DNA from: Acanthopleura granulata
Lineage: Eukaryota; Mollusca; Polyplacophora; Chitonida; Chitonidae
NCBI GenBank assembly: GCA_016165875.1
Contig: JABBOT010000034.1
Span: 971,322-1,035,321, forward strand
Length of the DNA stretch: 64,000 nucleotides
Direction: 5' to 3'
Position 1 is the first letter of the stretch; each line of letters starts with the position of its first letter. Position numbers and translations under genes: made by a program. The notes below the pieces were generated by a model. The model did not search any database, was not told the DNA's origin, and saw only the letters and a list, made by a program, of their open reading frames with translations. Positions 24,901-35,099 of the stretch are shown here, piece after piece.

Positions 24901-25463
24901 ACTTTCAACATTATTTCTTTCATATTACGACCGTTATTTTGTCACATCTAGTTTGCGGGAAATCAGCATTGTTACCAACTATAACTTTCGTGAGGTCGAC
25001 CACGAAATTTATCCATCACTGCACTGTGGTGGCGCGCTTAACCACTTGCGACCACGGAGGTCTCTCGTTTCATATGGAAGGAATTATTCAGTTTACATCA
25101 CATAGGATGATAAGTAACAGAAGAGAGCTGGCATGACGTGAAATGTCGGTAAAGAGGAGCACGCCATTTAATCTCGTATTTGGCGTTGTAATCATCGCCC
25201 AATTTCTGGTGAATTTCACGGAAATATATCAGAGTTTTCAATCATTGGCACATCTGTCAACACTCTACGGAGTGTCGCTGGCTTCCTAACAGCATATTCA
25301 TCGGTCACCCCACACCCTTCCTTCAACACCTCACTTCCCGCTTCCCACACACAAACACATACAAAGGACAAACCTTTAACACTCCACTTTCCGCTTCCCA
25401 TACGTAACACCTGCACACAAACATCAACAAACGACACACCTTAATACCTCACTTTTTGTTTTC

Positions 25464-25525
<62 letters not shown>

Positions 25526-28500
25526 GGACACACCTTAACAACTTTCCCACTTCCCATACAAAAACACTTATCAATAACAAACCTTCAACATCTCCCTTCC
25601 CGGTTCCCATACACAAACACCTACAGAGGACAAAGCAGAAACAGAGGATCTCCTTCGCCAAGGAGGTTTGAGCGCCAGCGAGGCGTAATGACTCAAGTGC
25701 CCCTCACCAATGCGGTCGCTGTAACTTCAAGTCTAGCTCATGCTGGCCTCCTCTTCGTACGTGGCCATGTCCGCCAGTAACCATCGGATGTTCGTCGGTT
25801 TTCCTCCCATGATAACGTTGGCCGCCGTCGTGTAAGTGAAACATGCTTGAGTGCTACCTAAAACAAACAAATAAATAAATAAATCGAACCAGAAAACTTT
25901 CCAAAAATTACTTGAGCTGGTTACTTGGTAGTTGAATTGGACTGACTGTGGCGCACACTTACACACCATGCTATAGTCAACATATTGGTCTCGCCACCCT
26001 CCTGCCTCGCGATACAGCTCTATTTCACGGACTAAACGGCGACGTAAAGATATCAAATTTGGATAGAACGACCACAAACAATACTGATTGGCTCATGAAT
26101 ATAAAAGACGACAGCAAAGAATGCAAAACTAGAGCATCGACGATTGTGTAACAGTTGGCCCATTTTTTGTTCATAAACTTGAGTTAGCTGTTACCTTGGG
26201 ACCATATTTTGCTAACAGAGTGTAAGTTCTGTCAAACGTAATTGCCATGACGACACTTACTGTAGGGATTCGGCGCCATGGTAGTTACGTTTAACGAAAC
26301 GTTACAACCTCTTCGTGAAACGGGCCCCTGAATATAAAATGCTACACCACAGGCAGTTAATACTAAACAAGAGCAGGGACAGTGTCATAGATGGTAAATC
26401 GTCATGCGTAACCGGAGAAATTCGCTCTCTCTCCAGTTTACCTAAGTTACAGTTTTATTCGAACTGTTTATATATATTAAACGTTTAAAAATAAGTAGCA
26501 ACATACATACCCCTTGTACCATGGATTAAGTAGATTGAGCTAAAAATGTATTAATGTTAATTGCAATTTATCAGATAGATTGCGAGTTTGTGTGACTTCG
26601 GATTAACATTGTTATACCAGATTGGTGTCTCCAGTCCCAGTGAGGACACTTCTGTAGGGCTGTCTTACTACAACACTATGTCGATGGCACCAGACACCAG
26701 ATATGACGTCACTTCTAGTATGCTGATACCGGGTCGTTCAGAACTTAGCTGAAGACCACCACAGCCAATAAACCATCGTGAAATTGCCCTTGTTAAAATC
26801 TTAGGCCTGACAGGATAAGACCTTAAGCACATACCCACCCCCTCTCACCCCTTGTCGCGCTCTACCTTCTTGGGTACTTCATTGTGCTCTTCTGTTCTAT
26901 CATGCAACTGTAAATAAATGTGGTCAGTTCTGTTGATTGCCGATTGTCTTGGAACTACACCCCGGAGGAGAAACATTCAGAAAGGGAAAAAAGTTTGTCT
27001 GTTATGCTGTCCATTACCAGGTTAGGTTGATTGTGTTGTCGTCTGGTTGATGGGAGGATGAACACGGACTTTATGCACAATTTTACACCTTATTTGATAC
27101 TTACTGATTTTGACATGTGTTCTTCGGTATGATAAACATGCATCATCCGTGCTATATTTTAAACTTTCTAGAATGATAAATTTTATAAGTTTTGTTTAAG
27201 TAGAAAGTTGCTTTGTGAAAATTGGCCCCTAATCTTAATGTCGTTACAATTCTTTTATAAATCAATGATTGTACAGCTAAGTTTGTTCTTTTTACGTCGC
27301 CAGATGATGTTGACGTTACAAAAGGCCGGGTTGAATATCAGCGACATCGCGGTCTTATACGCCCTTCTGAGCACAACGCTGACTGGCCTGCTGAATCCCC
27401 TGATCTACGGGCTGTTCTCCAAAACGTACAGGCGAGGCTACAAGCAAATCATCTCCGCTATTGCCAAATGTCTATGCAAATGTCCGAAGAGGGACTTTGA
27501 ACCGGTTCCAGGTAATCGATTAATAAATTAATAAAGAGGAGAGAGGAATTAGAAATTTACTTTACACCACAAAACCTGTGATACACTTTTGGAAAGCGTT
27601 AGGGCTATTTTAAATGAATTCATAATATTTTTCTGACCCAGGTGCCTCTGACCAATGCGGTTGCTATTAGTTCAAGTGTGGTTGGCTTCCTCTCCCGCCG
27701 TGCTCGGGAAAGTCCGCCAGCGACCTCCGAATGGTCGTGAGATTCCCCCCGAACCCTGTCCTGTTTCCTTCAACATTAATGCTGGTCGCTGTGGTATAAG
27801 TGAAATCTTCTTGAATAGGGGGTAAAATACACCAATCAAATATAAATAAATAATATTTTAGATTTTAAATTGTGTCCAGAGAAAATAACGTACCATGACG
27901 AAAGCACACACGATGTCTATAAACGTCCTGCCTCCCACCAATGCGCTCGCTGTGAGTTCAATCCGGTTCATGCTGGCTTCCTCTTCGGCTGTGTGTGGGA
28001 AGGTCTGTCAGCAACCCGTGAATGGTCGTGGGTTTCCCCCGGGCTTTGCTCTGTTTCCTCCCACCTTAATGCTGGTCATTGCCGTATAAAGGAAATTTTC
28101 TAGAGTACGGCGTAAACACCAATCAAATAAATAAATAAATTTGAGTAACAAGAAACATAAATTTATGTCATACTTGGAAGGTCCGAACAGTCGTACACTT
28201 AGTACAAAGTAAAGCGGTGGCTTTTAGTAAGTAATTGACAAAATATACCATCATTTGAGCAATCTAAAATACGAAATATGTGATACCAAGGGAATCAGTG
28301 CAGTCTAACAGCTTTAAACCGAAGTAAAGCATTGGTCTTTGAGAAGGAACTGAAGTACTTTGTAACATGTAAGCACCTCGAATAATCAAATTACCTGCTA
28401 TGAATAGAACGGATACAATTTTTTTTCAGCTATAGCGTGTGAACGTCACGTGTATGGCTCGGACGACCTTGACAACATACGAAAGTCACGAAATTATCTG

Positions 28501-28884
28501 AAAAAGTCCAAGTCGTTTCACGACAAGCCTGTGAGAGGAGGATTCCAAAACCACGCCATTGACACTTCCGTTCATTCTGAACTCAGTGGGTACGAAGAGA
28601 CAGAACGATTTCGGAGAAAGCACTCGGACGGCGAAAAACCAAAACGGCTCAAAGGACGGACACGGAGCCTGACACTTTCCGATAATAATGTATCTCCGCC
28701 GTCAGACAACAGGGGATGCTATACGCCTCGGAAACTAAGCTCGTCTAACTCCAGTCTGTCGTCGTCAGATGGGACAGACAGCCCGGAGAAATATAGTGCC
28801 GATAGCGATGATGAAATGGACAAAGACGAATTAAGTAGTCACATGACAACCAAACGGAATTCAACAGTAGAGACGGCCATTTAA
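21199..28884 (+). CDS. Prostanoid-receptor-like class A GPCR (3 exons)
   Basis: Joined exons 21199-21993, 27304-27511 and 28430-28884 give 485 codons plus stop, close to the length I recall for vertebrate EP4 receptors. Seven hydrophobic helices are visible at about residues 24-46, 57-82, 95-117, 140-160, 184-213, 246-270 and 279-302. Conserved features are LSVTD with D67 in helix 2, C94 and C172 as the likely extracellular disulfide, DRF (118-120) in place of DRY, TWFP in helix 6 and NPLIY (296-300) in helix 7. A cysteine cluster at 321-325 may be palmitoylated. The cytoplasmic tail is long, serine-rich and acidic, typical of kinase and arrestin targets. The TDILG..P..L.SYF..W..G...C block and the VTDELVVAL run recall prostanoid receptors. 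However, the helix 7 Arg that binds the prostanoid carboxylate is replaced by Leu287, so the ligand is open. Classification as a rhodopsin-like GPCR is firm; the prostanoid link is inference. Confidence 0.88.
22229..23245. repeat. 21-bp-period minisatellite in GPCR intron 1
   Basis: About 35-40 diverged units resembling ATAACAACACTGTATTCTAG, with unit lengths of 18-24 bp and decay increasing toward the 3' side. On the minus strand the unit is open and reads as a seven-residue YSVVIPE-type repeat, probably an accident of unit length. A SINE sits inside the array at 22433-22703. Confidence 0.85.
22433..22703 (-). mobile_element. SINE family 1, full length with 12-bp target duplication (reference copy)
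   Basis: About 271 bp. In forward (minus-strand) order it has a tRNA-like head GGGACCTCCGTGGTTCAGTC with A- and B-box-like segments, the TGAACTC..CTCATGCTGGC and CTGGAGAGG-type body on the complementary text, and a 3' end with TCGTATAAGTGAAATCTTCT, GGCGTAAACC and an ATAA-rich tail. GGTAGCAACACT flanks it on both sides (22421-22432 and 22704-22715). This is a retroposed Pol III-type SINE: it codes for nothing and needs a LINE partner in trans. The family appears over 20 times in the window. I believe it matches a SINE widespread in molluscs, but the published name cannot be confirmed here. Confidence 0.93.
23915..24090 (+). mobile_element. SINE family 3, copy 1
   Basis: The head has tRNA-like features (GTTAGCTCGCTGCGCGTTTC and GAGATCACGAGTTCGATC). 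The body contains GATTGTCAGGTACCTGGC and ends in a CATCCACACATATACCTGAC block. The body recurs at 54690-54800. Confidence 0.55.
24333..24590 (+). repeat. Interspersed repeat U1, copy 2
   Basis: Starts TGATGACAACACAGCACTTT. It then carries TTTTTTTTACCTAATTCTAC and CTTAAGCCATGGTGCTAGGG, and ends with the GGCTGGATTTCACC..GTGTGGTCATTTCCCAAC block. It lies in GPCR intron 1. Confidence 0.75.
24606..24846 (-). mobile_element. SINE family 1, head incomplete
   Basis: Body and tail are complete (tail at 24606), with CAGCATGAGCTGGACTTGAA near 24777. The head breaks off at GGTCATTGGGTCACGGAGCCCC, where about 25 nt of tRNA-like sequence are deleted. Confidence 0.8.
24876..25062 (-). repeat. Mixed SINE fragments
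   Basis: GGTTGGGGTTTAACGTCACT at 24885 is the 3' end of a different repeat. CACTGTGGTGGCGCGCTTAA..ACCACGGAGGTC at 25021-25062 is a detached tRNA-like head of family 1. Their arrangement suggests insertions into one another followed by deletion. Confidence 0.45.
25305..25640. repeat. Minisatellite (about 65 bp) with embedded (CA)n
   Basis: Five units share the pattern CTCACTTCCCGCTTCCCA..CACAAACAC..AAAGGACA..CCTT. Inside the third unit, a CA dinucleotide run of about 54 bp (25469-25522) has expanded from the ACACAAAC portion. Confidence 0.75.
25655..25884 (+). mobile_element. SINE family 1, near-complete
   Basis: Starts within the head (GGAGGTTTGAGCGCCAGCGA), about 20 nt short of the usual 5' end, and ends in (AAAT)n. 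It has small deletions in the body (CTCTTCGTACGTGGCC). Confidence 0.8.
27304..27511 (+). CDS. GPCR exon 2 (helix 7 and helix 8)
   Basis: Enters in phase 0 after CGCCAG and leaves in phase 1 at TTCCAG|GTAATC. It encodes residues 266-334, with a GLNIS glycosylation sequon in the third extracellular loop, NPLIYG and FSKTYRRGYKQI as helix 8. The in-frame fit to exon 1 and the placement of the loop support the junction. Open sequence upstream of 27304 in this frame is intronic. Confidence 0.88.
27632..27849 (+). mobile_element. SINE family 1, 5'-truncated with target duplication
   Basis: Starts TCTGACCCAGGTGCCTCTGA, in the middle of the head. It is flanked by ATAATATTTT at 27622-27631 and 27850-27859. 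It lies in GPCR intron 2. Confidence 0.8.
27928..28141 (+). mobile_element. SINE family 1, 5'-truncated
   Basis: Begins TGCCTCCCACCAATGCGCTC and ends (AAAT)n. The gap to the preceding copy in the same orientation is under 80 bp. No target duplication was readable. Confidence 0.8.
28430..28884 (+). CDS. GPCR exon 3 (C-terminal tail)
   Basis: The acceptor is a T8 tract plus CAG at 28429. The split codon G|CT gives Ala335, and the stop TAA is at 28882-28884. The 150-residue tail is hydrophilic, with basic patches (KPKRLKGRTRSL) and an acidic serine cluster (SSSNSSLSSSDGTDSPEKY). No AATAAA was found within the next 500 bp. Confidence 0.85.
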
Positions 28885-29389
28885 TGCAAAACGGTGCTTT
28901 CTGTGGACTCCGGAATTCATTGCTTATTTCAAAGTGAAACGTGACTGCTATTTAGTTTGCCAGTTGTTGGATGAAGCGAAAAATATAAGCTGAAACCGTT
29001 GTGAATATATTTTAAACATTTGATATTTAATGATCGGTGTAAAAATGACAAAATTGCTCACACTGGACTTGGACTCTCGACGATGCGCAGGCTTTCTGTT
29101 ACCTGTTCCAGAAATCAAACAGAGAACTATTTTCCTCAATGGATGTGTAGGATTGGGTGCGTCGAGAGGTCCAGATCACAGTAAAACTGCTACGAGGTTC
29201 TAATGCTTTTGTACTATGTATGTGTTTTGTCGGCACTCATGCAACGAAATATATGACTACAGGAAAGAATTACAGAAAGACTATGTGCACAGGTCTTGGT
29301 AGCTGTGTTAAAAACGGGTCTTGCGAGCTACATGCTGACATCTTGTGTCAATACACTGTATGTTTTCATATATGCATTATGTACGTATA

Positions 29390-29728
29390 CTTGGGTTTTA
29401 GCGTTGTACTCAACAATTTTTCATATGACGACGAGGTGTCCTTAGAATGTATGTATACTGTGTCTTTTCGTGGCAGGGCGAGTCCATGAAGCCAAAGTGC
29501 TGCCGCCCCGGGACATCCTGCCGAAGACACCAGTCATAACATCCTTCCCAGTCACATTATACTGACACCGGGCCGAAAAGTTCTGTTTCCTTTCTCTAAC
29601 CTCTCAGTGCTGAGCGCCACGTGAGGCAGCAACAAGTACCATTTTTAAAGTCTTTGGTAAGACCCGGCCAGGTATTAATCCCGGATCTCATGATCCCAAG
29701 GCAGACGCTCTAACCACCAAACCATTTC
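29390..29728 (-). mobile_element. SINE family 2, full-length copy
   Basis: In + orientation it begins with the tail side TTGGGTTTTAGCGTTGTACT and ends with a tRNA-like head (GACGCTCTAACCACCAAACC; forward GGTTTGGTGGTTAGAGCGTC). The body contains GTCACATTATACTGACACCG and TGAGCGCCACGTGAGGCAGC. The tail borders a TATG/CATA-rich tract. Confidence 0.7.
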
Positions 29729-30949
29729 AATATATTAGGATATCATTCGCAAGAACGACTACAACGTTATTGCGTTCAGCCCGCGTTCTGTCGCTAATGC
29801 ACCCGAACTGGTTCTCGACAGCCATGCACGGAACAAATCAGTGCCAGGAGTTTGCGGTTGAAGAGCTTAAAATCATCTCATTGACCGCACTCTATATTTC
29901 AAATGGCCGTACTCCAGTTTCAAACGAAGTGATTTAAAAAAAGAGCTTTCCGCACGCATGAACTGGACTTCCTCGCTGCGGGAAAAGTAAACCCAAATGG
30001 TTGGCATGCATCTTAATGTTTTGCATTCTCACATGCAATGCGAGGGAAAGTCGTGCATTTCACTTGTCTTTGTGCATTTAAAACTATATGTGGGCGCTAG
30101 TGTAATGTTATGGGGAGAAATGGGGGGGGGGATACACAAAGGGTAACAACGATCTGAATCTTGGGCTGTCCCCAAAGTATTTAATGCTGTAACATAGGCA
30201 TAAATGACCATGTGCTTTTGCTCATGCCTTACATGTCCGTTGGGTGCATGCGTACTGATGCACCACTTGAAAATTAAAAACTCTCCTATGTATCCTGGGA
30301 AATTTTGTGACTGTTTTTGGGGAGACTTTTTTCATCATGAATTGTGATCTGTAAGTTAAGTTATGACCAATAAAAGTACGAATTTGTTTTTAAGCGTCTG
30401 AGAAACATGGCAAATCAAAGTTAAATTCCTCTTTCATAAATAGATAAAAGTCTATGTCACGTGAACGACGACATACGGTACATTAACAACCTATCAGCCC
30501 CATGTCAATACAAACAATTGGCTGCATATAACAAACTGCGCCAAAAAAATCTAAAAAGTAACTGGACGTATTTTTAGGTACGGGTTTTAATTACTTCACA
30601 GCTGTTTCTTGTCTTATCCTTAGCATTTCTTTTCTTCCAATGCTGATTAGTCGTGGTGCTACATATTAAAGGAAAGAGACCACACCGATATATAGGTAAG
30701 CTTAGACCTGACACTGTCTGAAATATATTAGTGCCCTGTCCTCAATAATTAACGTGCTGATATACCACATAGTACTATGACCAAACAAAACAGAGGTGAA
30801 AGGCACGTGCTACGGACAAGTTAGTTCCCGATTTCTCCAGATAAGGTTAAACGCTCATGTCCTTCTTCAAGAGCCAGAAGGACGAGGGCTGTAATAACAA
30901 AGCTGATTTTGTTCAGTTTTTTGTTTTAACGAAGAATCTTTTCGACGAA
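29729..30949. other. Gene-free stretch
   Basis: No exon, RNA gene or repeat was recognised. It is AT-rich, with a G9 run near 30122. Confidence 0.4.
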
Positions 30950-31400
30950 GGTCACATTTTCGGAAAGTACGCCTCATTTGAAAGGAAATTTTGTGCTGAT
31001 TCCAAAGATGGGTTTTTTTTGGCAATTTTTGACAGTGATGGAAACAGGAATAAAGATTGAGGTGATACGGTGGACCTTTTTGAAGTACAGTGACGTCACA
31101 ATTTCCATTTTGCTACTAAACATGGTGTAACTGTTATGTTTCCACATTAAATTCAGAAATGAGGTGTTGTAATACCTATATATTCACGTAGAACAAAGAC
31201 ATGTTGCAAGGGTTTTTTGCACGTAAAAGTAATCTGTGACGTCACTGTGCTTCTATATGGTCCAAAAAGTTCAGCGCAGCACCTCAACCTTTATATCCAT
31301 TTTATTTACTGTAAAAATGCCAAAAAATAATGAAGGCTATATTTGGAATCAGCACGAAAATGCCTTTCAGACGATGCGTACTTTCTAAAAATGTGGTGTG
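30950..31400. mobile_element. Fold-back element, family FB, copy 2
   Basis: Arms of about 145 and 160 bp: 30952-31098 (GGAAAGTACGCCTCATTTGA, GTGCTGATTCCAAA, ATAAAGATTGAGGTG) is repeated inverted at 31236-31396. TGACGTCA lies at the inner end of each arm (31091 and 31237). The 140-bp centre is unique. Non-coding. Confidence 0.8.
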
Positions 31401-31486
31401 TTGTTTCAATAAACTGCGTAGTGTCAGCGACAGATGATGAGAGAAGAATTAAGGACGTTTGCAAAGTACACTCCCATCTTTTTAAG

Positions 31487-31690
31487 CATGTGTAACATCG
31501 TCAGTTATTATATAGCATTACGTGAAGACAATATATACCTAGAGGTTGTCCCAAATAACCACTATACAAAAGTATTTTTAAATACTCCTTGTTGCAGAAA
31601 GGGAAAATCAAAATAAATATTAAAAACTGTATCTGAAAATAAATGTCCAGGCTCTTTCATCAGAATTTGGCTTTGTTATTATGCTTTCTT
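31487..31690 (-). repeat. Dispersed repeat pair, copy 2
   Basis: Counterpart of 5581-5770. Shared blocks include CACTATACAAAAG, ATCAAAATAAATATTAAAAA and CTCTTTCATCAGAA. It overlaps the 3' end of a short minus-strand open frame. Confidence 0.4.
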
Positions 31691-31879
31691 GTCGGTGTCT
31701 CCCAGGCTGGTAGCTTCCAAAACATCACCACGATCTACAGGTCTATGTAGCCTAGGATTTAGGGTAACAGTATTTGCAGTTGGTTTACTCCGTTTTCCCT
31801 CAAAATAATCTGAACATCTGCCGAGCTCATTCTCAGTCAGTACTTCATACTCCAGTGTCGGTTGCTCGTTGTGGGACAT
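31679..31879 (-). CDS. Unrecognised short open frame, possible terminal exon
   Basis: 66 codons from the ATG at 31879 to TAA, hydrophilic, with no signal peptide or helix. An in-frame TGA lies just upstream, so it is not the simple extension of an exon. I recognise no family. The only support is that its stop coincides with the edge of a dispersed repeat shared with 5763, where another frame also stops. It may well be non-coding. Confidence 0.15.
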   Translation of the reverse strand: MSHNEQPTLEYEVLTENELGRCSDYFEGKRSKPTANTVTLNPRLHRPVDRGDVLEATSLGDTDKKA

Positions 31880-31931
31880 AAGTCAATTGGTGCCGCTATC
31901 ATAGGCTTATTCTGAGTTGCGTCTAAGGTTG

Positions 31932-32046
31932 AAATGTTTGATTGTTTTACGCCGTATTCAAGAATATTTCCTTTACACCATAAAGGCCAGCATTATGGTG
32001 AGAGGAAACTGGCCCGACGCCCGGGGAAAATCCATGACTACCCACA
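31932..32046 (-). mobile_element. SINE family 1, 3' half only
   Basis: GATTGTTTTACGCCGTATTC through GCCCGGGGAAAATCCATGAC; it ends before the CCGGAGAGG body. The ATAA tail is missing. Confidence 0.7.
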
Positions 32047-33364
32047 GCAAAAATATGTGTAAGTACTACCTAAAAGCGTCACATATTTTCTTCAAGTCTT
32101 GAATTAATGCTTGCTGAATAAACATCTGCACGCGTCGATTATCAGAGTGTAATTAAGTTTGGGCTTCCAGATTTCGCACACATATCCTACCGCGGACAGG
32201 ACTTGATTAATTTGTGAACTTCAAGGCCATCTTTTTTTTTCAAATTTTTTATCATCACTTTATTAATATTTATATTATCTCGCTATCTTGTATGCATTTT
32301 TGTACATGTACGTTTAATGAACACAGCTTTGTGTGATTTTCAGATCAGAAAACCTGTGGTAGTTCTTTTTGTGTCATGTATGCCGCTGTATGTTTGTAGG
32401 GCCTAGATCTAACATGAGGCGTTTTGTTTTCGTTCATGCCATTATTGGCTTCTCTCTCAACCACAAAGTTTTCTAAAATTCTTGAATTACATGACAATAT
32501 GAATCTTCCGTCAACAAAGTGAGAATTTATGGACACTGTGACCAACTTTTATGATTTAAAGAGGTATGTAAGGGCACTACTTTCGGAGAGGAAAACTGAT
32601 AAACAAATGTCTTATTCAACTCTCAGGCAGCGATGGAAATCACACAAGATCAAGCAAAGAAACATGAAGACGCTTGAATTAGTTCAATACATATATTTGA
32701 ACAAAATAGACTAATAGTCCAACTGACAATAATATACAAAACAATACAGATAATTACAAAATATATGTAGTTTCTTACTTATGATAGCATCCAAATCCAG
32801 ATGGAATATTCAGGCATCCAGAGGCGAGCCAGTTCAATTAAATACAGAATCCACGGTTCTTGAGAATTCTCGAATCGAAGGGTGACAGTGTTGTAGGTGG
32901 CAAGCAGCAGTGGGCATTGTACGCAGACGATGGTTTATAACCAACTCCCTGTCAAGGTGCCACTTCCCAGGGCGGATGGGTTGACAATAGCGTCCGTGAT
33001 GCCGGGCTGGCGATGTGTGTTTCACTCCACGTAAATATGCAAAAAGTCACATTCAGGGTAAACTGGGATGAAATGTACGTAATCGCACAAAGAGACAATG
33101 AGCGACAGAGGCTCCAAAATAGCATCTCAAACAAAATAGCAAGTGGTAAAACTGTGAAAGCCGGATGTGGGATGTCCAGTCAAAAGAGGATTGCGTAATC
33201 TTTTCAATGAACAGTTCTTCAAGTATAAGCTGTCTTCTACTTTAATTGTTATTCCTTATAGCACTACCAGGGTATTGATAAAAAACGCGAGAGCCTAGGC
33301 TATATATTCCCTTTTTGAATATAACCGTACACATGTAAATTTAAACTATGAACACCTGCCGATG
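32047..33364. other. Gene-free stretch
   Basis: Short overlapping frames only (for example 32529-32714 and 33013-33198), with no recognisable domain. No repeat was identified. Confidence 0.4.
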
Positions 33365-33586
33365 GCTTCCTCTCCTGCCGAACGTGGGAAGGTCCACCAG
33401 AACCCTGCAGTTGACCGCGACACTCCCCGGTTTCCTCCCGACGTGATGGGAAAAGTGAAATGTTTTTGAGTATAGCGTAAAACACCAAATAAACATATAA
33501 ATAAATAAATAAATGAACAAACAAAAAACAACAAACAAAGAAACAAATAAATAAATAGATAAATAAATAAGTAAATAAATAAATGT
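33365..33586 (+). mobile_element. SINE family 1, 5'-truncated with long tail
   Basis: Starts at GGCTTCCTCTCCTGCCG. The AATA/AACA tail is expanded to about 90 bp (33497-33586). Confidence 0.75.
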
Positions 33587-33639
33587 ACAACTGATGTGAT
33601 TACCAGGATGCACTTTAAGGTTTACCTACACTCGACCTT

Positions 33640-33812
33640 AGGAAATTTGTTTTCGATTTTTTCTACCAAATTTGCCGCACTCATATGCTGTGATTGAACG
33701 GTGGACTTTATGAGCCATATTGAACAGGCCTGAGAACAATGACGTCCCACATTCCTTTCAGCGGCTCAACAGCCTCTGATTGTTATATCTTTACGTTCTA
33801 GGTAAATATACT
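33640..33812. mobile_element. Half of a fold-back element (FB)
   Basis: GATTGAACGGTGGACTTTAT, GAGCCATATTGAACAGGC, GACGTCCCACATTCCTTTCA and CAGCCTCTGATTGTTATAT match one arm and part of the centre of the 47390 copy. The second arm is absent. Confidence 0.6.
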
Positions 33813-33851
33813 TGTTGCACTACACCTGCATCTGTATTTAATGTTGAAATA

Positions 33852-33951
33852 TTTATTCATTTATTTATTTATTTGATTGGTGTTTAACGTCGTACTCAAG
33901 AATATTTCATTTATACCACGGCTTCCAGCATTGTGGTGAGAGGAAACCGGG
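33852..33951 (-). mobile_element. SINE family 1, short 5'-truncated copy
   Basis: A 100-bp 3' fragment ending at GAGAGGAAACCGG. The flanks TAATGTTGAAATA (33839-33851) and TAATGTGCAAATA (33952-33964) are a likely target duplication with two differences. Confidence 0.75.
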
Positions 33952-34183
33952 TAATGTGCAAATACGAAATAGGCACGAAGTTGGCGGAACGGTGCGTAAC
34001 TATAAAGGATACCAATGCTTGCAAGGTTAGTCCCTTGAATTCTTTATTCTGCAGTGAACATATCGAGGGTCTTCTGCACTAGACAGACTGATCTGTTTTA
34101 TAACCCTGCTCCCAATCCTCATCAATATATTCTCCTGGCACTTCTTCGCGAAGTTCTTGCCCATCTGCTTATTGGGGCTATCG

Positions 34184-34417
34184 GGATCGTCCGTGGCTCA
34201 GTCGGTTATAGCGCTATTGCCGTGCAATGACCCAGGAGCCTCCCACCAATGCGGTCGATGTGAACGAGTCCAGCTCGTTCTTGCTTCCTCTCCGGCCGAA
34301 CGTGGGAAGATCGTCGTGGGTTTCCCCAGGACTCTACTCCCACCATAATCCCACCGTCGTATAAGTGAAATATTCTTGAAAACGGCATAAAACACCAATG
34401 AAATAAAATAATGAATA
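34184..34417 (+). mobile_element. SINE family 1, near-complete
   Basis: Starts GGATCGTCCGTGGCTCAGTC. It lacks the GTCTGCCAGCAACCTGCGGA block by deletion and ends near AATAAAATAATGAA. Flanks TATTGGGGCTATCG and TATTGGACTATCG (34418-34430) suggest a 13-14 bp duplication. Confidence 0.8.
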
Positions 34418-34721
34418 TATTGGACTATCGTCGGCTTTAGCAGGCCATTCTCCACCATTGTAACTATGCAGCTCCGCCAGCTCGCCTAAAACGTTAAGGA
34501 AACCTGACAAAGAGATGTCTTTTCTTGTCTCCAACCACAGACATGAAGAAATAAAATGGTCTTAATTTGTTTAAAGCAGTAAAGATGTCGATTAAGATTA
34601 CATTTAGTTTGTACAAAGCTCCACTGTAGACTTAAATTGTTGGCATTTGTCTGCAAAATCTAAATTCTGCTGGCGGACGATTGATAGTACGAGCCCTGAT
34701 CCCTTTGCACTGTTAAGTTAA

Positions 34722-34975
34722 TGTGATGACAACAGCAAGATTTAAGGTAATTTTAGGCGAGAGAATCCCAGGAAATTGCTATTTAAATCGGTGCATATCA
34801 CGCGCAATTCTGCTTCAGTCAGCGTGTTAGGAAGCGTTTAATTATCAAGCATTTACATGAACAGTTAAAACAAAACTCTGAGGTAAATTGAGAAGAGCCT
34901 GGATTTCACCGGTTACGTGTAAACATTTGCGAATTACGATACTGTCGTCGCTGCTCTGGTTTTAACTTCTGTTGT
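34722..34975 (+). repeat. Interspersed repeat U1, copy 3
   Basis: Starts ATGTGATGACAACAGCAAGA, has the AACAGTTAAAACAAAACTCT block and ends with CCTGGATTTCACCGGTTACG..ATACTGTCGTCGCTGC. The preceding GTTAA is also shared with the 56873 copy, so the true 5' limit may be slightly further out. Confidence 0.75.
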
Positions 34976-35061
34976 GTAGTGTTTCATAATAACGATAGCA
35001 GTCATTACCAATCCAATCAGTACATATATCTGTTCAGGCATAGCTGTCATGTATTTAATTA

Positions 35062-35099
35062 CTGGGGTTTTACGCCGTATCCAAGAACACATTTCACTG
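35062..35099 (-). mobile_element. SINE family 1 scrap
   Basis: GGGGTTTTACGCCGTATCCA..ACACATTTCACT is the 3' end module alone, with no tail. Confidence 0.45.

Larger units (their letters stand above)
21994..27303 (+). other. GPCR intron 1 (5.3 kb, repeat-rich)
   Basis: Bounded by GTGAGA and a TTTACGTCGCCAG acceptor. It contains a minisatellite, several SINEs, a U1 repeat and a CA-rich array, listed separately. The stretch 25885-27303 holds no identified feature apart from one TGACGTCA at 26704. Confidence 0.85.

Noticed and set aside
25449..25671. Cys/Val-rich and His/Thr-rich frames across (CA)n
   Set aside because: Translation of a dinucleotide microsatellite.
33300..33613. Tyr/Leu/Ile-rich hydrophobic minus-strand frames that look like membrane proteins
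   Set aside because: They are translations of the expanded AAAT tail of a SINE.
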